Positions 56,064 through 64,000 of a DNA stretch of 64,000 bases are shown piece after piece (the first letter of the stretch is position 1; every line of letters begins with the position of its first letter). Position numbers and translations under genes: made by a program. The stretch is from Magnetospira sp. QH-2 (GTDB lineage: Bacteria > Pseudomonadota > Alphaproteobacteria > Rhodospirillales > Magnetospiraceae): positions 1,689,819 through 1,753,818 of the forward strand of contig NZ_FO538765.1 in assembly GCF_000968135.1 (NCBI RefSeq), in the 5' to 3' direction. The notes beneath the pieces were generated by a model. The model was given only the letters and a program-made list of their open reading frames with translations. It did no database searches and was not told where the DNA came from.

Positions 56064-56942
56064 ATGAATTTCCAGGCCGTCTGCCAGCAGATCGAAAAGT
56101 CCTATGCCGGATTGAGCCCGCAGCTCAAACAAGCGGCACGCTATGCGCTTGACCACCCTGATGATGTTGCTCTGCAGTCCATGCGCCGATTGGCCTCCAT
56201 GGCCGGTGTGCACCCATCGACCATGGTCCGCCTGGTCCGGGAATTGGGCATGGAGGGCTATACCGAATTCCGCGAACCGTTCCGCACCCGCCTGCGCACC
56301 GCACCCGGCGCTTATTCCCGGGATGCCCGATCGTTGCAGCAAGGCACTTCGGTCGAACGTTTGATGCAAGACGTCTTTGATCAGGGACGGAGCATTCCCC
56401 GGGAACTGACCAATCAATTGTCCCACTGTGCCGACCTGTTGGGTCAGGCCCGTCATATCTATGTGGCCGGGGTGCGCAGTTGTTTTCCGGTGGCCTTCTA
56501 CTTCCAGTACGCCTGCCGCATGTTTCGCGACAATGTGGTCTTGCTGGATGGTCAGGGCGGCACCTTTGCCGATGACCTCCGCCGCATTGGGCCCGAAGAC
56601 GTGGTGCTGGCGGTCAGTTTTCAGCCCTATAGCCGGAACGTGGTGCGCGTGGTGGATTTCGCGATCAGCCGGAAGGCCCGGGTGATCGCTTTGACCGATA
56701 GCCCGTTATCACCCTTGCTGCCCGGCGACGATGTGGTGCCGCTTGTATTGCGTTCCGCCACGCCCTCGTTTTTCCATAGTGTGGTTCCGGCCATGGCGGT
56801 GATCCAGGGGCTGGTGATGATGCTGATCGCCAATGGCGGCGACGCGGCTCTCGATGGATTGGAAGATTCGGAGTCCCAGTTGGATGCTTTCGAGGCCTAT
56901 TGGCTCGATGGGGACCGACGGCGCGGAGGATTGCTGTCTTGA
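56064..56942 (+). CDS. MurR/RpiR-family transcriptional regulator
   Basis: A 292-residue protein. The N-terminal helix-turn-helix (MRRLASMAGVHPSTMVRLVR, ~45-65) and a SIS sugar-phosphate domain (~130-270: HIYVAGVRSCFPVAFYFQYA, DVVLAVSFQPYSRNVVRVVD, ALTDSPLSPLLPGDDV) are visible. It heads a five-gene plus-strand unit (aminotransferase, TAXI-TRAP, Usp) and probably controls it. The aminotransferase start overlaps its stop by four bases. Confidence 0.9.
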   Translation: MNFQAVCQQIEKSYAGLSPQLKQAARYALDHPDDVALQSMRRLASMAGVHPSTMVRLVRELGMEGYTEFREPFRTRLRTAPGAYSRDARSLQQGTSVERLMQDVFDQGRSIPRELTNQLSHCADLLGQARHIYVAGVRSCFPVAFYFQYACRMFRDNVVLLDGQGGTFADDLRRIGPEDVVLAVSFQPYSRNVVRVVDFAISRKARVIALTDSPLSPLLPGDDVVPLVLRSATPSFFHSVVPAMAVIQGLVMMLIANGGDAALDGLEDSESQLDAFEAYWLDGDRRRGGLLS

Positions 56943-58276
56943 ACCATGTGTTTCACCGCGCCCCCAGGGTCACCTTGCCCCACGCGGTCGGTGGGGACGG
57001 GGTCTATGTGATTGGCGAAGATGGGACGCGTTATCTGGATGCTTGTTGCGGGGCGGCGGTGTCCTGTCTGGGCCATAGCGATGCCACGGTGCGCCAAGCC
57101 ATGCATGCCCAGATCGATAAGCTGGCCTATGTGCATAGCGGCTTTTTCACCACCGACGTGATGGAGGAACTAGCCGACCGGTTGATCGGATTGGCACCGG
57201 ACGGGTTGGAAAGGGTCTATCTTCTGTCCGGCGGGTCGGAGGCCATGGAGGCCGCGATCAAGCTGACCCGGCAGTATTTCCTTGAAATCGACAAGCCTGA
57301 CAGGACCCGCATTATCGCCCGGGAACAAAGCTACCACGGCAATACCCTGGGCGCTTTGGCGGTGGGCGGCAACAAGCTGCGACGCTCGCCCTTTATGCCT
57401 TTGCTCATCGACAAGGTAAGCCATATTCCGGCCTGCAACCCTTATCGCCTACGCGAGGACGGGGAGAGCCTGGAAGACTATGCCTTGCGCTCGGCCAACG
57501 AATTGGAAACGGAAATCCTGCGTTTGGGACCCTCCACGGTCGCCGCCTTTGTTGCCGAGACAGTCGTCGGGGCCACGGCCGGGGCCTTGGTTCCGCCGCC
57601 GGGCTATTTCAAACGTATCCGGGAGATCTGTGACCAATATGGCGTGTTGCTGATTTTGGATGAGGTCATGTGCGGCATGGGGCGCACCGGCACCTTGTTT
57701 GCCTGTGAGCAAGAGGGCATCAGCCCCGATCTGCTGACCACGGCCAAGGGCCTGGGCGCGGGCTATCAGGCCATCGGCGCCTTGTTGGTTTCAAAAGAGA
57801 TCTTCGGCACCTTGGTGGAAGGCAGCGGTTCGTTTCAACATGGTCATACCTACATGGGGCATGCCACCGCTTGTGCCGCTGCCTGTGCGGTTCTGGATGT
57901 CATCGAGCGGGATGATCTGTTGGCCAACGTGCGCCGGCAGGGGGAAACCCTGACCCAGTTGCTGCACGAAACCTTCGACAATCATCCCAACGTCGGTGAT
58001 GTGCGCGGGCGCGGCCTGTTCCAGGCCATCGAACTGGTGGCCGACCGCAAGACCAAGGAGCCCTTCGACCCGTTGATGAAGGTTCAGGCCCGCATCAAAA
58101 CGCAAGCCATGGACCGGAATATGATGTGCTATCCCTTCGGCGGCACGGCGGACGGCAAGCGCGGCGACCATGTGCTGCTGGCGCCGCCGTTCATTGTCAC
58201 CGATGAACAGATTCATGAAATCGTCCGCCGCCTGAAAGAGGCGGTGGATGCAGCCGTTCGGGAGGTTTCCACATGA
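56939..58276 (+). CDS. Class III aminotransferase (PLP)
   Basis: A 445-residue fold-type I PLP enzyme. Motifs: AVSCLGHSDATVRQAMHAQI, SGGSEAMEAAIKLTRQY, LILDEVMCGMGRTG and LTTAKGLGAGYQ, which holds the Schiff-base lysine. It moves an amino group from a small amine or omega-amino acid to a keto acid. TTG at 56939 is the likely start, with GGAGGA about eight bases before and overlapping the regulator gene. The TAXI-TRAP transporter downstream suggests that it uses the imported compound; which compound is unknown. Confidence 0.9.
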   Translation: MNHVFHRAPRVTLPHAVGGDGVYVIGEDGTRYLDACCGAAVSCLGHSDATVRQAMHAQIDKLAYVHSGFFTTDVMEELADRLIGLAPDGLERVYLLSGGSEAMEAAIKLTRQYFLEIDKPDRTRIIAREQSYHGNTLGALAVGGNKLRRSPFMPLLIDKVSHIPACNPYRLREDGESLEDYALRSANELETEILRLGPSTVAAFVAETVVGATAGALVPPPGYFKRIREICDQYGVLLILDEVMCGMGRTGTLFACEQEGISPDLLTTAKGLGAGYQAIGALLVSKEIFGTLVEGSGSFQHGHTYMGHATACAAACAVLDVIERDDLLANVRRQGETLTQLLHETFDNHPNVGDVRGRGLFQAIELVADRKTKEPFDPLMKVQARIKTQAMDRNMMCYPFGGTADGKRGDHVLLAPPFIVTDEQIHEIVRRLKEAVDAAVREVST

Positions 58277-58426
58277 TTCCTCCCTATGGCTCGCTCGCCC
58301 ACCGGCCACATCCGGCGGACAGGGCAACCTCATCGCCGGACCCGCCTCGTCGGCTGCGCCTGGCGTCCACAACATCAAGCCGACATCAAGAGTGTGAAGA
58401 CGAACCAACTATGGGAGAAGATAGAA

Positions 58427-59413
58427 ATGAATAAGGTATTCAAGGGATCCATGCTGGCCGCGGCGGCTGTTACCGCCGTTTCCCTGACGGGAGCGCCACA
58501 AGCCTCGGCGGCTGGTCAGCAGTATATCTCTATCGGCACCGGCGGTGTGACCGGTGTGTACTATCCGACCGGCGGTGCCATCTGCCGTCTGGTGAACAAA
58601 ACCCGCAAGGAACATGGCATCCGCTGCTCGGCGGAAAGCACCGGCGGTTCGGTCTATAATATCAACACCATTCGCGCTGGCGAGTTGGAGTTCGGTGTCG
58701 CCCAGTCCGATTGGCAGTACCATGCCTATCATGGCACGTCCAAGTTCAAGGACCAGGGACCGTTCAAAGATCTGCGCGCCATGTTCTCGGTCCATGCCGA
58801 GCCCTTTACCTTGATCGTTCGTGCCGGAACCGGCATCAAGGGGTTCGCCGATCTCAAGGGTAAGCGGGTCAACATTGGTAACCCGGGCTCCGGTCAGCGG
58901 GCGACCATGGAAGTGGTGATGGATGCTTTCGGCCTCAAAGCCAGCGATTTCTCCTTGGCTTCCGAGTTGAAGGGTTCTGAAATGGCGGCGGCCCTGTGCG
59001 ATAACAAGATCGACGCCATGATCTACACGATCGGTCACCCGGCGGCGGCCATCAAGGAAGCCACCACCGCTTGTGACGCCATGTTGGTGGATGTGAGTGG
59101 CGCGCCGATCGAGAAGTTGATCGCCGACAATCCTTATTACCGCAAGGCGATCATCCCCGGCGGCATGTATCGGGGAACCGACAAGGACGTCACCACCTTT
59201 GGCGTTGGCGCTACTTTCGTGACCTCCGCCAAGGTGCCGGACAAAGTGGCCTACATCGTGGCCAAGGAATCCATGGCCAACATCGATACCTTCCGCAAGC
59301 TGCATCCGGCTTTTTCGACCTTGGATCCGAAAACCATGGTCTCCGATGGTCTTTCCGCGCCGCTGCATCCGGGCGCTATGAAAGCCTATAAGGAACTGGG
59401 TCTGCTGAAGTAA
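58427..59413 (+). CDS. TAXI-family TRAP transporter solute-binding protein
   Basis: A 328-residue periplasmic protein with a signal peptide (MNKVFKGSMLAAAAVTAVSL, cut near ASA-AG). Family hallmarks: YISIGTGGVTGVYYPTGGAI, CSAESTGGSVYNINTIRAGE, and GKRVNIGNPGSGQRATMEVV. TAXI proteins bind organic acids, glutamate and similar, for a fused TRAP permease. The ATG at 58427 follows GGGAGAAGATAGAA. A hairpin separates it from the permease gene. Confidence 0.93.
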   Translation: MNKVFKGSMLAAAAVTAVSLTGAPQASAAGQQYISIGTGGVTGVYYPTGGAICRLVNKTRKEHGIRCSAESTGGSVYNINTIRAGELEFGVAQSDWQYHAYHGTSKFKDQGPFKDLRAMFSVHAEPFTLIVRAGTGIKGFADLKGKRVNIGNPGSGQRATMEVVMDAFGLKASDFSLASELKGSEMAAALCDNKIDAMIYTIGHPAAAIKEATTACDAMLVDVSGAPIEKLIADNPYYRKAIIPGGMYRGTDKDVTTFGVGATFVTSAKVPDKVAYIVAKESMANIDTFRKLHPAFSTLDPKTMVSDGLSAPLHPGAMKAYKELGLLK

Positions 59414-59426
59414 GCCCCTAATACCA

Positions 59427-59454
59427 TCCGCCGGAACCCTAGGGTTCCGGCGGA
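59427..59454 (+). promoter_or_regulatory. Perfect 28-nt hairpin between TAXI and permease genes
   Basis: TCCGCCGGAACCCT and AGGGTTCCGGCGGA form a perfect palindrome. No T-run follows, so it is more likely an mRNA-stabilising or expression-balancing hairpin than a full terminator. Confidence 0.6.
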
Positions 59455-59497
59455 ATTCATTGGTTTATACCGATTTCTCCAGTTGAGTGAGGATACC

Positions 59498-62131
59498 ATG
59501 TCAGCAACCGATACAGACACTGTGGCACCGAATGGTGTAAATGCCGAGGATCTGGTCGCCGAGAGTGATACCGGCGCCCGTGACCCTTATGGTCTGCCCG
59601 GCAAGATGTTGATCTGGGTTCCGCTTACCTGGTCACTATTCCAACTCTATATTTCATCGACGGTTCCATTTTGGCTAACACGCATAACAGGGATCAATCT
59701 GACATTTAATTCAGATGAAGCCCGAGCCATCCATCTTGCTTTTGCGCTATTCCTCGCTGCGACAGCTTTTCCCTTGTTCAGGACATCACCGCGGCATCAC
59801 ATTCCTTGGTACGATTGGCTCCTGGCTTTCGTTGGCGTGGCTGCCTGTTTGTATATGCCCGTCTTCAAGGAAGAGATTTCACAGCGCCCCGGTCTTTGGA
59901 CCATGAACGATTTGATTATCTCGGGCACCGGTCTCGCCATTTTGTTGATTTCCACATATAGAGCCTTGGGATTGCCGTTGGTGGTCGTGGCCTCTGTATT
60001 CATGTTCTATGTGTTCTTCGGCCACTTGGAGGCCTTGCCGGATGTGCTCCGTTGGAAGGGGGCGTCCTTTACCAAGGCCCTTGGCCACTACTGGATGCAA
60101 ACCGAAGGCGTGTTTGGGGTTGCCCTAGGCGTTTCCGCCTCGATGATTTTTCTGTTCGTGCTATTCGGCTCCATTCTGGAGAAAGCCGGGGCGGGCGCCT
60201 GGTTCATCAAGACATCCGTGGCCATGCTTGGGCATTTCCGAGGAGGCCCGGCCAAGGCGGCGGTTTTGTCTTCCGCCATGACCGGCCTGATTTCCGGCTC
60301 TTCCATCGCCAACACGGTGACCACCGGTACCTTCACCATTCCGCTGATGAAGCGTACGGGCTTTCCGGCCGAGAAAGCGGGCGCCGTCGAGGTGGCATCA
60401 AGTACCAACGGTCAGTTGACTCCACCTGTGATGGGCGCTGCGGCGTTCTTGATGATTGAGTATGTGGGCGTGACCTATCTTGAGGTGGTCCGCCACGCGT
60501 TCCTGCCAGCGCTGATTTCCTATATCGCCTTGCTCTATATCGTGCATTTGGAGTCCCTGAAGCTCGGGCTCAAGGGCCTGCCTCGTGGGGGAGTCTTGAA
60601 AAGCATTCCGGCACGAATTGCCAATGTGGTGCTTGGTTTCCTGATCGTCGCCGGATTGGGCGGCGCGATATATTACGGCCTGGGCTGGACCAAGGAAGTC
60701 TTTGGCGAAGGCACCATCTATGTCGCCATGTTGATGTTCCTGGTGGCCTATGTGGCACTTGCCGCAGTGGCCGCCAGGCTGCCTGACCTGGACCCGGACG
60801 AGCTTTCCAAGCCGATGTTGGAAACGCCGGTTCTCGGCCCGACCGTCCAGACCGGTCTTTACTACCTTCTGCCCATCGTCGTGCTGGTTTGGTGTTTGAT
60901 GATTGAGCGCTTCTCGCCGGGGCTTTCCGCTTTTTGGGCCACCATGGGGATGATCTTTATCACCTTGACTCAAGACAGCCTTAAGGGCGTTCTGCGCAAA
61001 CAGAGCGATATTTTGGGCGGTCTTCGCAGCGGCCTCCAACATCTCAAGGATGGCATGGTCGCGGGCGCTCGTAACATGATCGGAATCGCTGTCGCCACCG
61101 GTGCTGCGGGGATCATTGTCGGCACCATCTCCTTGACTGGTGCCCATCAGATCATGGGCGAGTTCGTCGAATTCCTGTCCGGCGGAAACCTTATGTTGAT
61201 GTTGTTTTTGGTGGCTGTCCTCAGTCTGATCCTGGGGATGGGCCTGCCGACGACGGCCAACTATATCGTTGTTTCCAGCCTCATGGCTCCGGTGATCATT
61301 GCCGTCGGGGCGAAAAGCGGCCTGATTGTGCCGCTTATCGCCGTGCATATGTTCGTGTTCTACTTCGGTATTCTGGCCGATGATACGCCACCGGTGGGTC
61401 TGGCGGCTTTCGCGGCCTCCGCCATTTCCGGCGGCGACCCGATCCGGACCGGTATTCAAGGGTTTATGTACGATATCCGTACCGGAATTCTGCCCTTCTT
61501 GTTCATCTTCAATACGGATCTTCTGCTGATCAATGTTTCTCCCGGTCACGCGATTATCGTGTTCCTGGTTGCGCTGGTTGCCATGCTGACATTTGCTTCC
61601 GCGACCCAGGGGTATTTCTTGGTAAGGAACAGACTCTGGGAATCGGCTTTGATGCTGTTGGTCGCCTTTACCATGTTCAGACCTGGGTTCTGGCTCGATC
61701 AGGTTCACCCACCCTTTGTGGAGTATCCCGGTACGGAAATCGTTCAAGTCGCCGGGACATTGCCCGAAAATGGAGAGATCCGTTTTGTCATCGAAGGGCC
61801 GGATAGTCGCAACGGTGAGCCTGATGGCACGACCCTCGTCGCGCCACTTGGAGCATCGGGAGACGGTGAAGGTCGGTTGATGACCGCAGCGGGACTGATG
61901 CTACGCATGGAGGATGGCAAGGCGATCCTCGAAGAACCCATGCCCAATTCACCGCTTTTCCAAAAAATGTTGGCTTTCGATTTTTATGGAGATGACCCTG
62001 TCCATGTGGTTCGGGTCGAGGTGCCCGCGGAGCGCATTGCCAAGGAATATTTCTATATTCCGGCAGCTATCGTGCTGATATTGCTTGTTGTTCTGCAACG
62101 CCGCCGTCAACGTACCGAAGCCCCGGTCTAG
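59498..62131 (+). CDS. TRAP transporter fused permease (4TM-12TM, TAXI type)
   Basis: An 877-residue polytopic protein, the usual length of fused TRAP permeases. A four-helix (small-subunit) region is at ~25-220. A DctM-like large region (~230-690) contains GSISGSSIANTVTTGTF-like motifs (MTGLISGSSIANTVTTGTFT), TPPVMGAAAFLMIEYVGV and GMGLPTTANYIVVSSLMAPV. A C-terminal ~180 residues (DUF3394-like) end with a membrane helix. ATG 59498 follows GTGAGGA. It imports the TAXI ligand with an ion gradient. Confidence 0.92.
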   Translation: MSATDTDTVAPNGVNAEDLVAESDTGARDPYGLPGKMLIWVPLTWSLFQLYISSTVPFWLTRITGINLTFNSDEARAIHLAFALFLAATAFPLFRTSPRHHIPWYDWLLAFVGVAACLYMPVFKEEISQRPGLWTMNDLIISGTGLAILLISTYRALGLPLVVVASVFMFYVFFGHLEALPDVLRWKGASFTKALGHYWMQTEGVFGVALGVSASMIFLFVLFGSILEKAGAGAWFIKTSVAMLGHFRGGPAKAAVLSSAMTGLISGSSIANTVTTGTFTIPLMKRTGFPAEKAGAVEVASSTNGQLTPPVMGAAAFLMIEYVGVTYLEVVRHAFLPALISYIALLYIVHLESLKLGLKGLPRGGVLKSIPARIANVVLGFLIVAGLGGAIYYGLGWTKEVFGEGTIYVAMLMFLVAYVALAAVAARLPDLDPDELSKPMLETPVLGPTVQTGLYYLLPIVVLVWCLMIERFSPGLSAFWATMGMIFITLTQDSLKGVLRKQSDILGGLRSGLQHLKDGMVAGARNMIGIAVATGAAGIIVGTISLTGAHQIMGEFVEFLSGGNLMLMLFLVAVLSLILGMGLPTTANYIVVSSLMAPVIIAVGAKSGLIVPLIAVHMFVFYFGILADDTPPVGLAAFAASAISGGDPIRTGIQGFMYDIRTGILPFLFIFNTDLLLINVSPGHAIIVFLVALVAMLTFASATQGYFLVRNRLWESALMLLVAFTMFRPGFWLDQVHPPFVEYPGTEIVQVAGTLPENGEIRFVIEGPDSRNGEPDGTTLVAPLGASGDGEGRLMTAAGLMLRMEDGKAILEEPMPNSPLFQKMLAFDFYGDDPVHVVRVEVPAERIAKEYFYIPAAIVLILLVVLQRRRQRTEAPV

Positions 62132-62144
62132 GAGGGACCCCGCC

Positions 62145-62570
62145 ATGTATAACGATGTTCTTTTGGCCATTGACTTGGACGACGATTCCTCCTGGTCCAA
62201 AGCCCTTCCTGTCGCTCTCGAGTTTGTCCGCAATTCCGACGGAATGTTGCACGTTATGACGGTCGTGCCGAATTTCGGCATGTCTATCGTCGGCCAGTTC
62301 TTCCCGAAGGGTTACGAAGAGGAACTGGGCACCAAGATTCTGCAAACCTTGAAAGATTTTGTGGCCAATCATGTTCCCAAGGACGTCAAAGTCCAGCATA
62401 TCGTCGGGGAAGGGACGGTATACGAAGTGATTCTTAAAATTGCTGGGAAGATCAATGCCGATATGATTGTCGTGGCCTCGGGCCGGGATGACCTCAAGGA
62501 CTTCCTCCTCGGCCCCAATGCCGCGCGGGTGGTGCGCCATGCCAAGTGTTCGGTCACGGTGGTGCGTTAA
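62145..62570 (+). CDS. Universal stress protein family (UspA)
   Basis: A 141-residue Usp. The N-terminus MYNDVLLAIDLDDDSSWSKA and the ATP-binding-type C-terminus (ADMIVVASGRDDLKDFLLGP, ARVVRHAKCSVTVVR) match the family. TRAP operons often end with such a protein, as here; it is thought to regulate the transporter through ATP binding (TeaD in Halomonas is an example). GGAGGG precedes the ATG at 62145. Confidence 0.9.
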   Translation: MYNDVLLAIDLDDDSSWSKALPVALEFVRNSDGMLHVMTVVPNFGMSIVGQFFPKGYEEELGTKILQTLKDFVANHVPKDVKVQHIVGEGTVYEVILKIAGKINADMIVVASGRDDLKDFLLGPNAARVVRHAKCSVTVVR

Positions 62571-62595
62571 ACAGCCCAACGCCATTTCGCAAAAC

Positions 62596-62629
62596 CAAAG
62601 GCTTAGAGGAGGGATCCTCTAAGCCTTTG
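62596..62629. terminator. Bidirectional terminator after usp and tRNA-Pro
   Basis: Stem CAAAGGCTTAGAGGA / TCCTCTAAGCCTTTG with loop GGGA. Plus strand is followed by TTTCG, minus strand by GTTTTG. It ends both the uspA-side and the tRNA-Pro transcript. Confidence 0.75.
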
Positions 62630-62645
62630 TTTCGTGTGCCGTAAA

Positions 62646-62722
62646 TGGTCGGAGTGAGAGGATTCGAACCTCCGGCCCCCGCCTCCCGAAGACGGTGCTC
62701 TACCAGGCTGAGCTACACTCCG
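62646..62722 (-). tRNA. tRNA-Pro (anticodon CGG)
   Basis: A complete 77-nt cloverleaf. The acceptor CGGAGTG pairs with CACTCCG, the D arm is TAGCTCAGCCTGGTAGAGCA, the loop TTCGGGA gives anticodon CGG, the T arm is GGAGGTTCGAATCCTCT, and CCA is encoded. Confidence 0.96.
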
Positions 62723-62769
62723 GCATGGGTGAGGGCGCCTTATAGCCTCGATTTCGGCGCCCTGCAAGA

Positions 62770-63786
62770 TCAATGGGCGCGTTCGATGCAGAAATCGACG
62801 ATATCGATCAAGGCCTGACGTTCCGGGTTGTCGGGAAAGATCCCCAGGGCATCGCGGGCGATGGCCCCATAATGGCGGGCGCGGGCCACCGTATCCACCA
62901 GGGCCTCGCGTTTTTCCATCAACTCGATGGCACGTTCCAGGTCGCCTTCGTCCTGATTAAGGTTCTCCAGGGTGCGGCGCCAGAACTCGCGCTCTTCCTC
63001 GGTGCCGCGTCGGAAGGCCAGGATGATCGGCAAAGTAATTTTGCCCTCGCGGAAATCATCGCCGACGGTCTTGCCCAATTCCGCCTGCTTGGCCGAATAG
63101 TCAAGCATGTCGTCGATGAGTTGGAACACGATGCCTAGGTTCATGCCGTAGCTATCGAGGGCTTCTTCTTCCACGTCCGGGCGGTCGGCCACCACCGCGC
63201 CAACCCGGCAGGCGGCGGCGAACAGGGCGGCGGTCTTGCCCTTGATGACATCCAAATAGGCTGCTTCGCCGGTATCGGTGTCATTGGTGGTGATCAACTG
63301 ATGCACCTCGCCCTCGGCGATGGTGGAGGAAGCGCCGGAGAGAATCGCCAGCACCTTGAGCGAGCCATTTTCGACCATCAGCTCGAAAGCCCGGCTGAAC
63401 AAAAAATCACCAACCAGCACCGATGGCTTGTTTCCCCACAGGGCATTGGCCGAGGATTCGCCGCGCCGCAGGTCGCTTTCATCGACCACGTCGTCGTGCA
63501 ACAGAGTGGCGGTATGGATGAATTCGACGCATGTGGCGAGGCCAACATGGCGTTGTTCCTGGTGTCCGCACATGCGGGCCGAGGCGAGAGTCAGCATGGG
63601 GCGCAGTCGCTTTCCACCGGCTGCCACGATATGCCCGGCCAGCTGTGGAATCAGCGCCACCGGGCTATCCATGCGTTCGACGATCAGGCGATTGACGCCC
63701 TTCATATCGTCGGCCACCAGGGCCGTCAGAGTTTCCAGAGCCTTTTTGCGGCCCCGTTCTTCTTCTAAATTGACGACAACACCCAC
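62770..63786 (-). CDS. ispB: Polyprenyl diphosphate synthase (octaprenyl type)
   Basis: A 338-residue protein. Both Asp-rich motifs are visible: LLHDDVVDESDLRRG (first) and FQLIDDMLDYS (second), with GGKRLRPMLTLASA binding the diphosphate. It extends isopentenyl diphosphate to make the side chain of ubiquinone; the residues before the first motif, which set chain length, are bulky-poor, as in long-chain enzymes, but the exact length is a guess. GTG at 63786 follows GGAGG; a longer frame to 63930 reaches into the opposite-strand gene. Confidence 0.92.
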   Translation of the reverse strand: MGVVVNLEEERGRKKALETLTALVADDMKGVNRLIVERMDSPVALIPQLAGHIVAAGGKRLRPMLTLASARMCGHQEQRHVGLATCVEFIHTATLLHDDVVDESDLRRGESSANALWGNKPSVLVGDFLFSRAFELMVENGSLKVLAILSGASSTIAEGEVHQLITTNDTDTGEAAYLDVIKGKTAALFAAACRVGAVVADRPDVEEEALDSYGMNLGIVFQLIDDMLDYSAKQAELGKTVGDDFREGKITLPIILAFRRGTEEEREFWRRTLENLNQDEGDLERAIELMEKREALVDTVARARHYGAIARDALGIFPDNPERQALIDIVDFCIERAH

Positions 63787-63898
63787 GTTCCGTGGCCTCC
63801 GAAGTTCCCCCAAACTGCATCGTCGCCCTTGACGGGGCGGGATACAGGGCGGAGCATATGGAGCCCACCCCGTCCGGTCAAGCAACACATCTATACCA

Positions 63899-64000
63899 AT
63901 GGCTGATACCATGAAGGAATTGCTGCGCACCGATAACCCCGTTTTGCTGTCCTGGCTGACCGCCCGGCTTGAAGGCGAGGGGATCGAGGCCCTGGTCTTC
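63899..64000 (+). CDS. DUF2007-like signal-transducing protein (5' part, cut by window edge)
   Basis: The first 34 residues are visible, from ATG at 63899 (MADTMKELLRTDNPVLLSWL, then TARLEGEGIEALVF); ATG 63911 is an alternative. The text matches the start of DUF2007 proteins, small factors of unknown role. Divergent from the polyprenyl synthase gene, the usual alphaproteobacterial arrangement. Confidence 0.7.
   Translation, partial: MADTMKELLRTDNPVLLSWLTARLEGEGIEALVF

Noticed and set aside
60398-61747. 449-codon minus-strand frame
   Set aside because: Antisense to the TRAP permease; rich in His, Gln, Asp and Gly, as expected for a shadow of a hydrophobic membrane protein gene.

Overview
The window reads as a single chromosomal contig from an alphaproteobacterium, probably a Rhodospirillales-type marine or freshwater organism. 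The reasons are the NDUFS4-like complex I accessory subunit (found in Alphaproteobacteria and mitochondria), the order argS - SPOR protein - nagZ - site-2 protease - scpA - scpB - tatABC, the GcvA-type LysR regulator, TRAP/TAXI transport, multiheme c-type cytochromes and a moderately high GC content. I cannot name the species. The ends cut a transglutaminase-like gene (left) and a DUF2007-like gene (right).

Layout. 1-2976 (minus): transglutaminase-like, alpha-E and circularly permuted ATP-grasp genes, a known co-occurring peptide-ligase type cluster. 3175-5429: recO, a sulfotransferase-like gene, the NDUFS4-like gene and tRNA-Arg(TCT). 5725-8410: an overlapping three-gene cassette (N-acetyl sugar amidotransferase, HisF-like, HisH-like) predicted to put an acetamidino group on a surface sugar, between tRNA-Arg and tRNA-Lys(TTT). 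8844-13140: CBS protein, a nested inverted-repeat element, coaD and gyrA. 13311-17068: a ferredoxin-adenylate cyclase fusion, then a three-gene membrane cytochrome module (heptaheme c, di-heme b, ethylbenzene-dehydrogenase-type heme protein) behind an AT-rich gap. 17666-19878: a small basic protein divergent from a GcvA-like regulator, a GFA protein and ssb. 20029-26095: lipoprotein, MotAB-type stator, a cNMP-binding protein, and a periplasmic binding protein paired with a Cache-HAMP-PP2C phosphatase. 26263-31243: uvrA, a ParD antitoxin with a decayed ParE, a second GFA protein, cupin, rhodanese.

31240-36083 is the most interesting block: an operon with an adenylating ligase fused to a carrier protein, an MBOAT acyltransferase, a one-helix small protein and a membrane-anchored SGNH protein. 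The part list matches DltA+DltC, DltB, DltX and DltD of the D-alanylation pathway, but the ligase and carrier are one chain with a roughly 200-residue unassigned insert. I infer an envelope acyl-transfer system of unknown substrate.

36170-46597: fused hydantoinase/oxoprolinase, GDPD, methyltransferase-like, exonuclease III, a FIST sensor paired with a second PP2C phosphatase, a secreted HExxH protein, a cysteine-cluster protein and erpA. 46716-55446: a housekeeping run (dgt, argS, SPOR, nagZ, S2P, scpAB, tatABC). 55482-55813 holds two tandem 103-bp repeats with hairpins. 56064-62570: RpiR regulator, class III aminotransferase, TAXI-TRAP transporter and Usp, probably an uptake and transamination unit for an unidentified compound. 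62646-64000: tRNA-Pro(CGG), polyprenyl synthase and the cut DUF2007-like gene.
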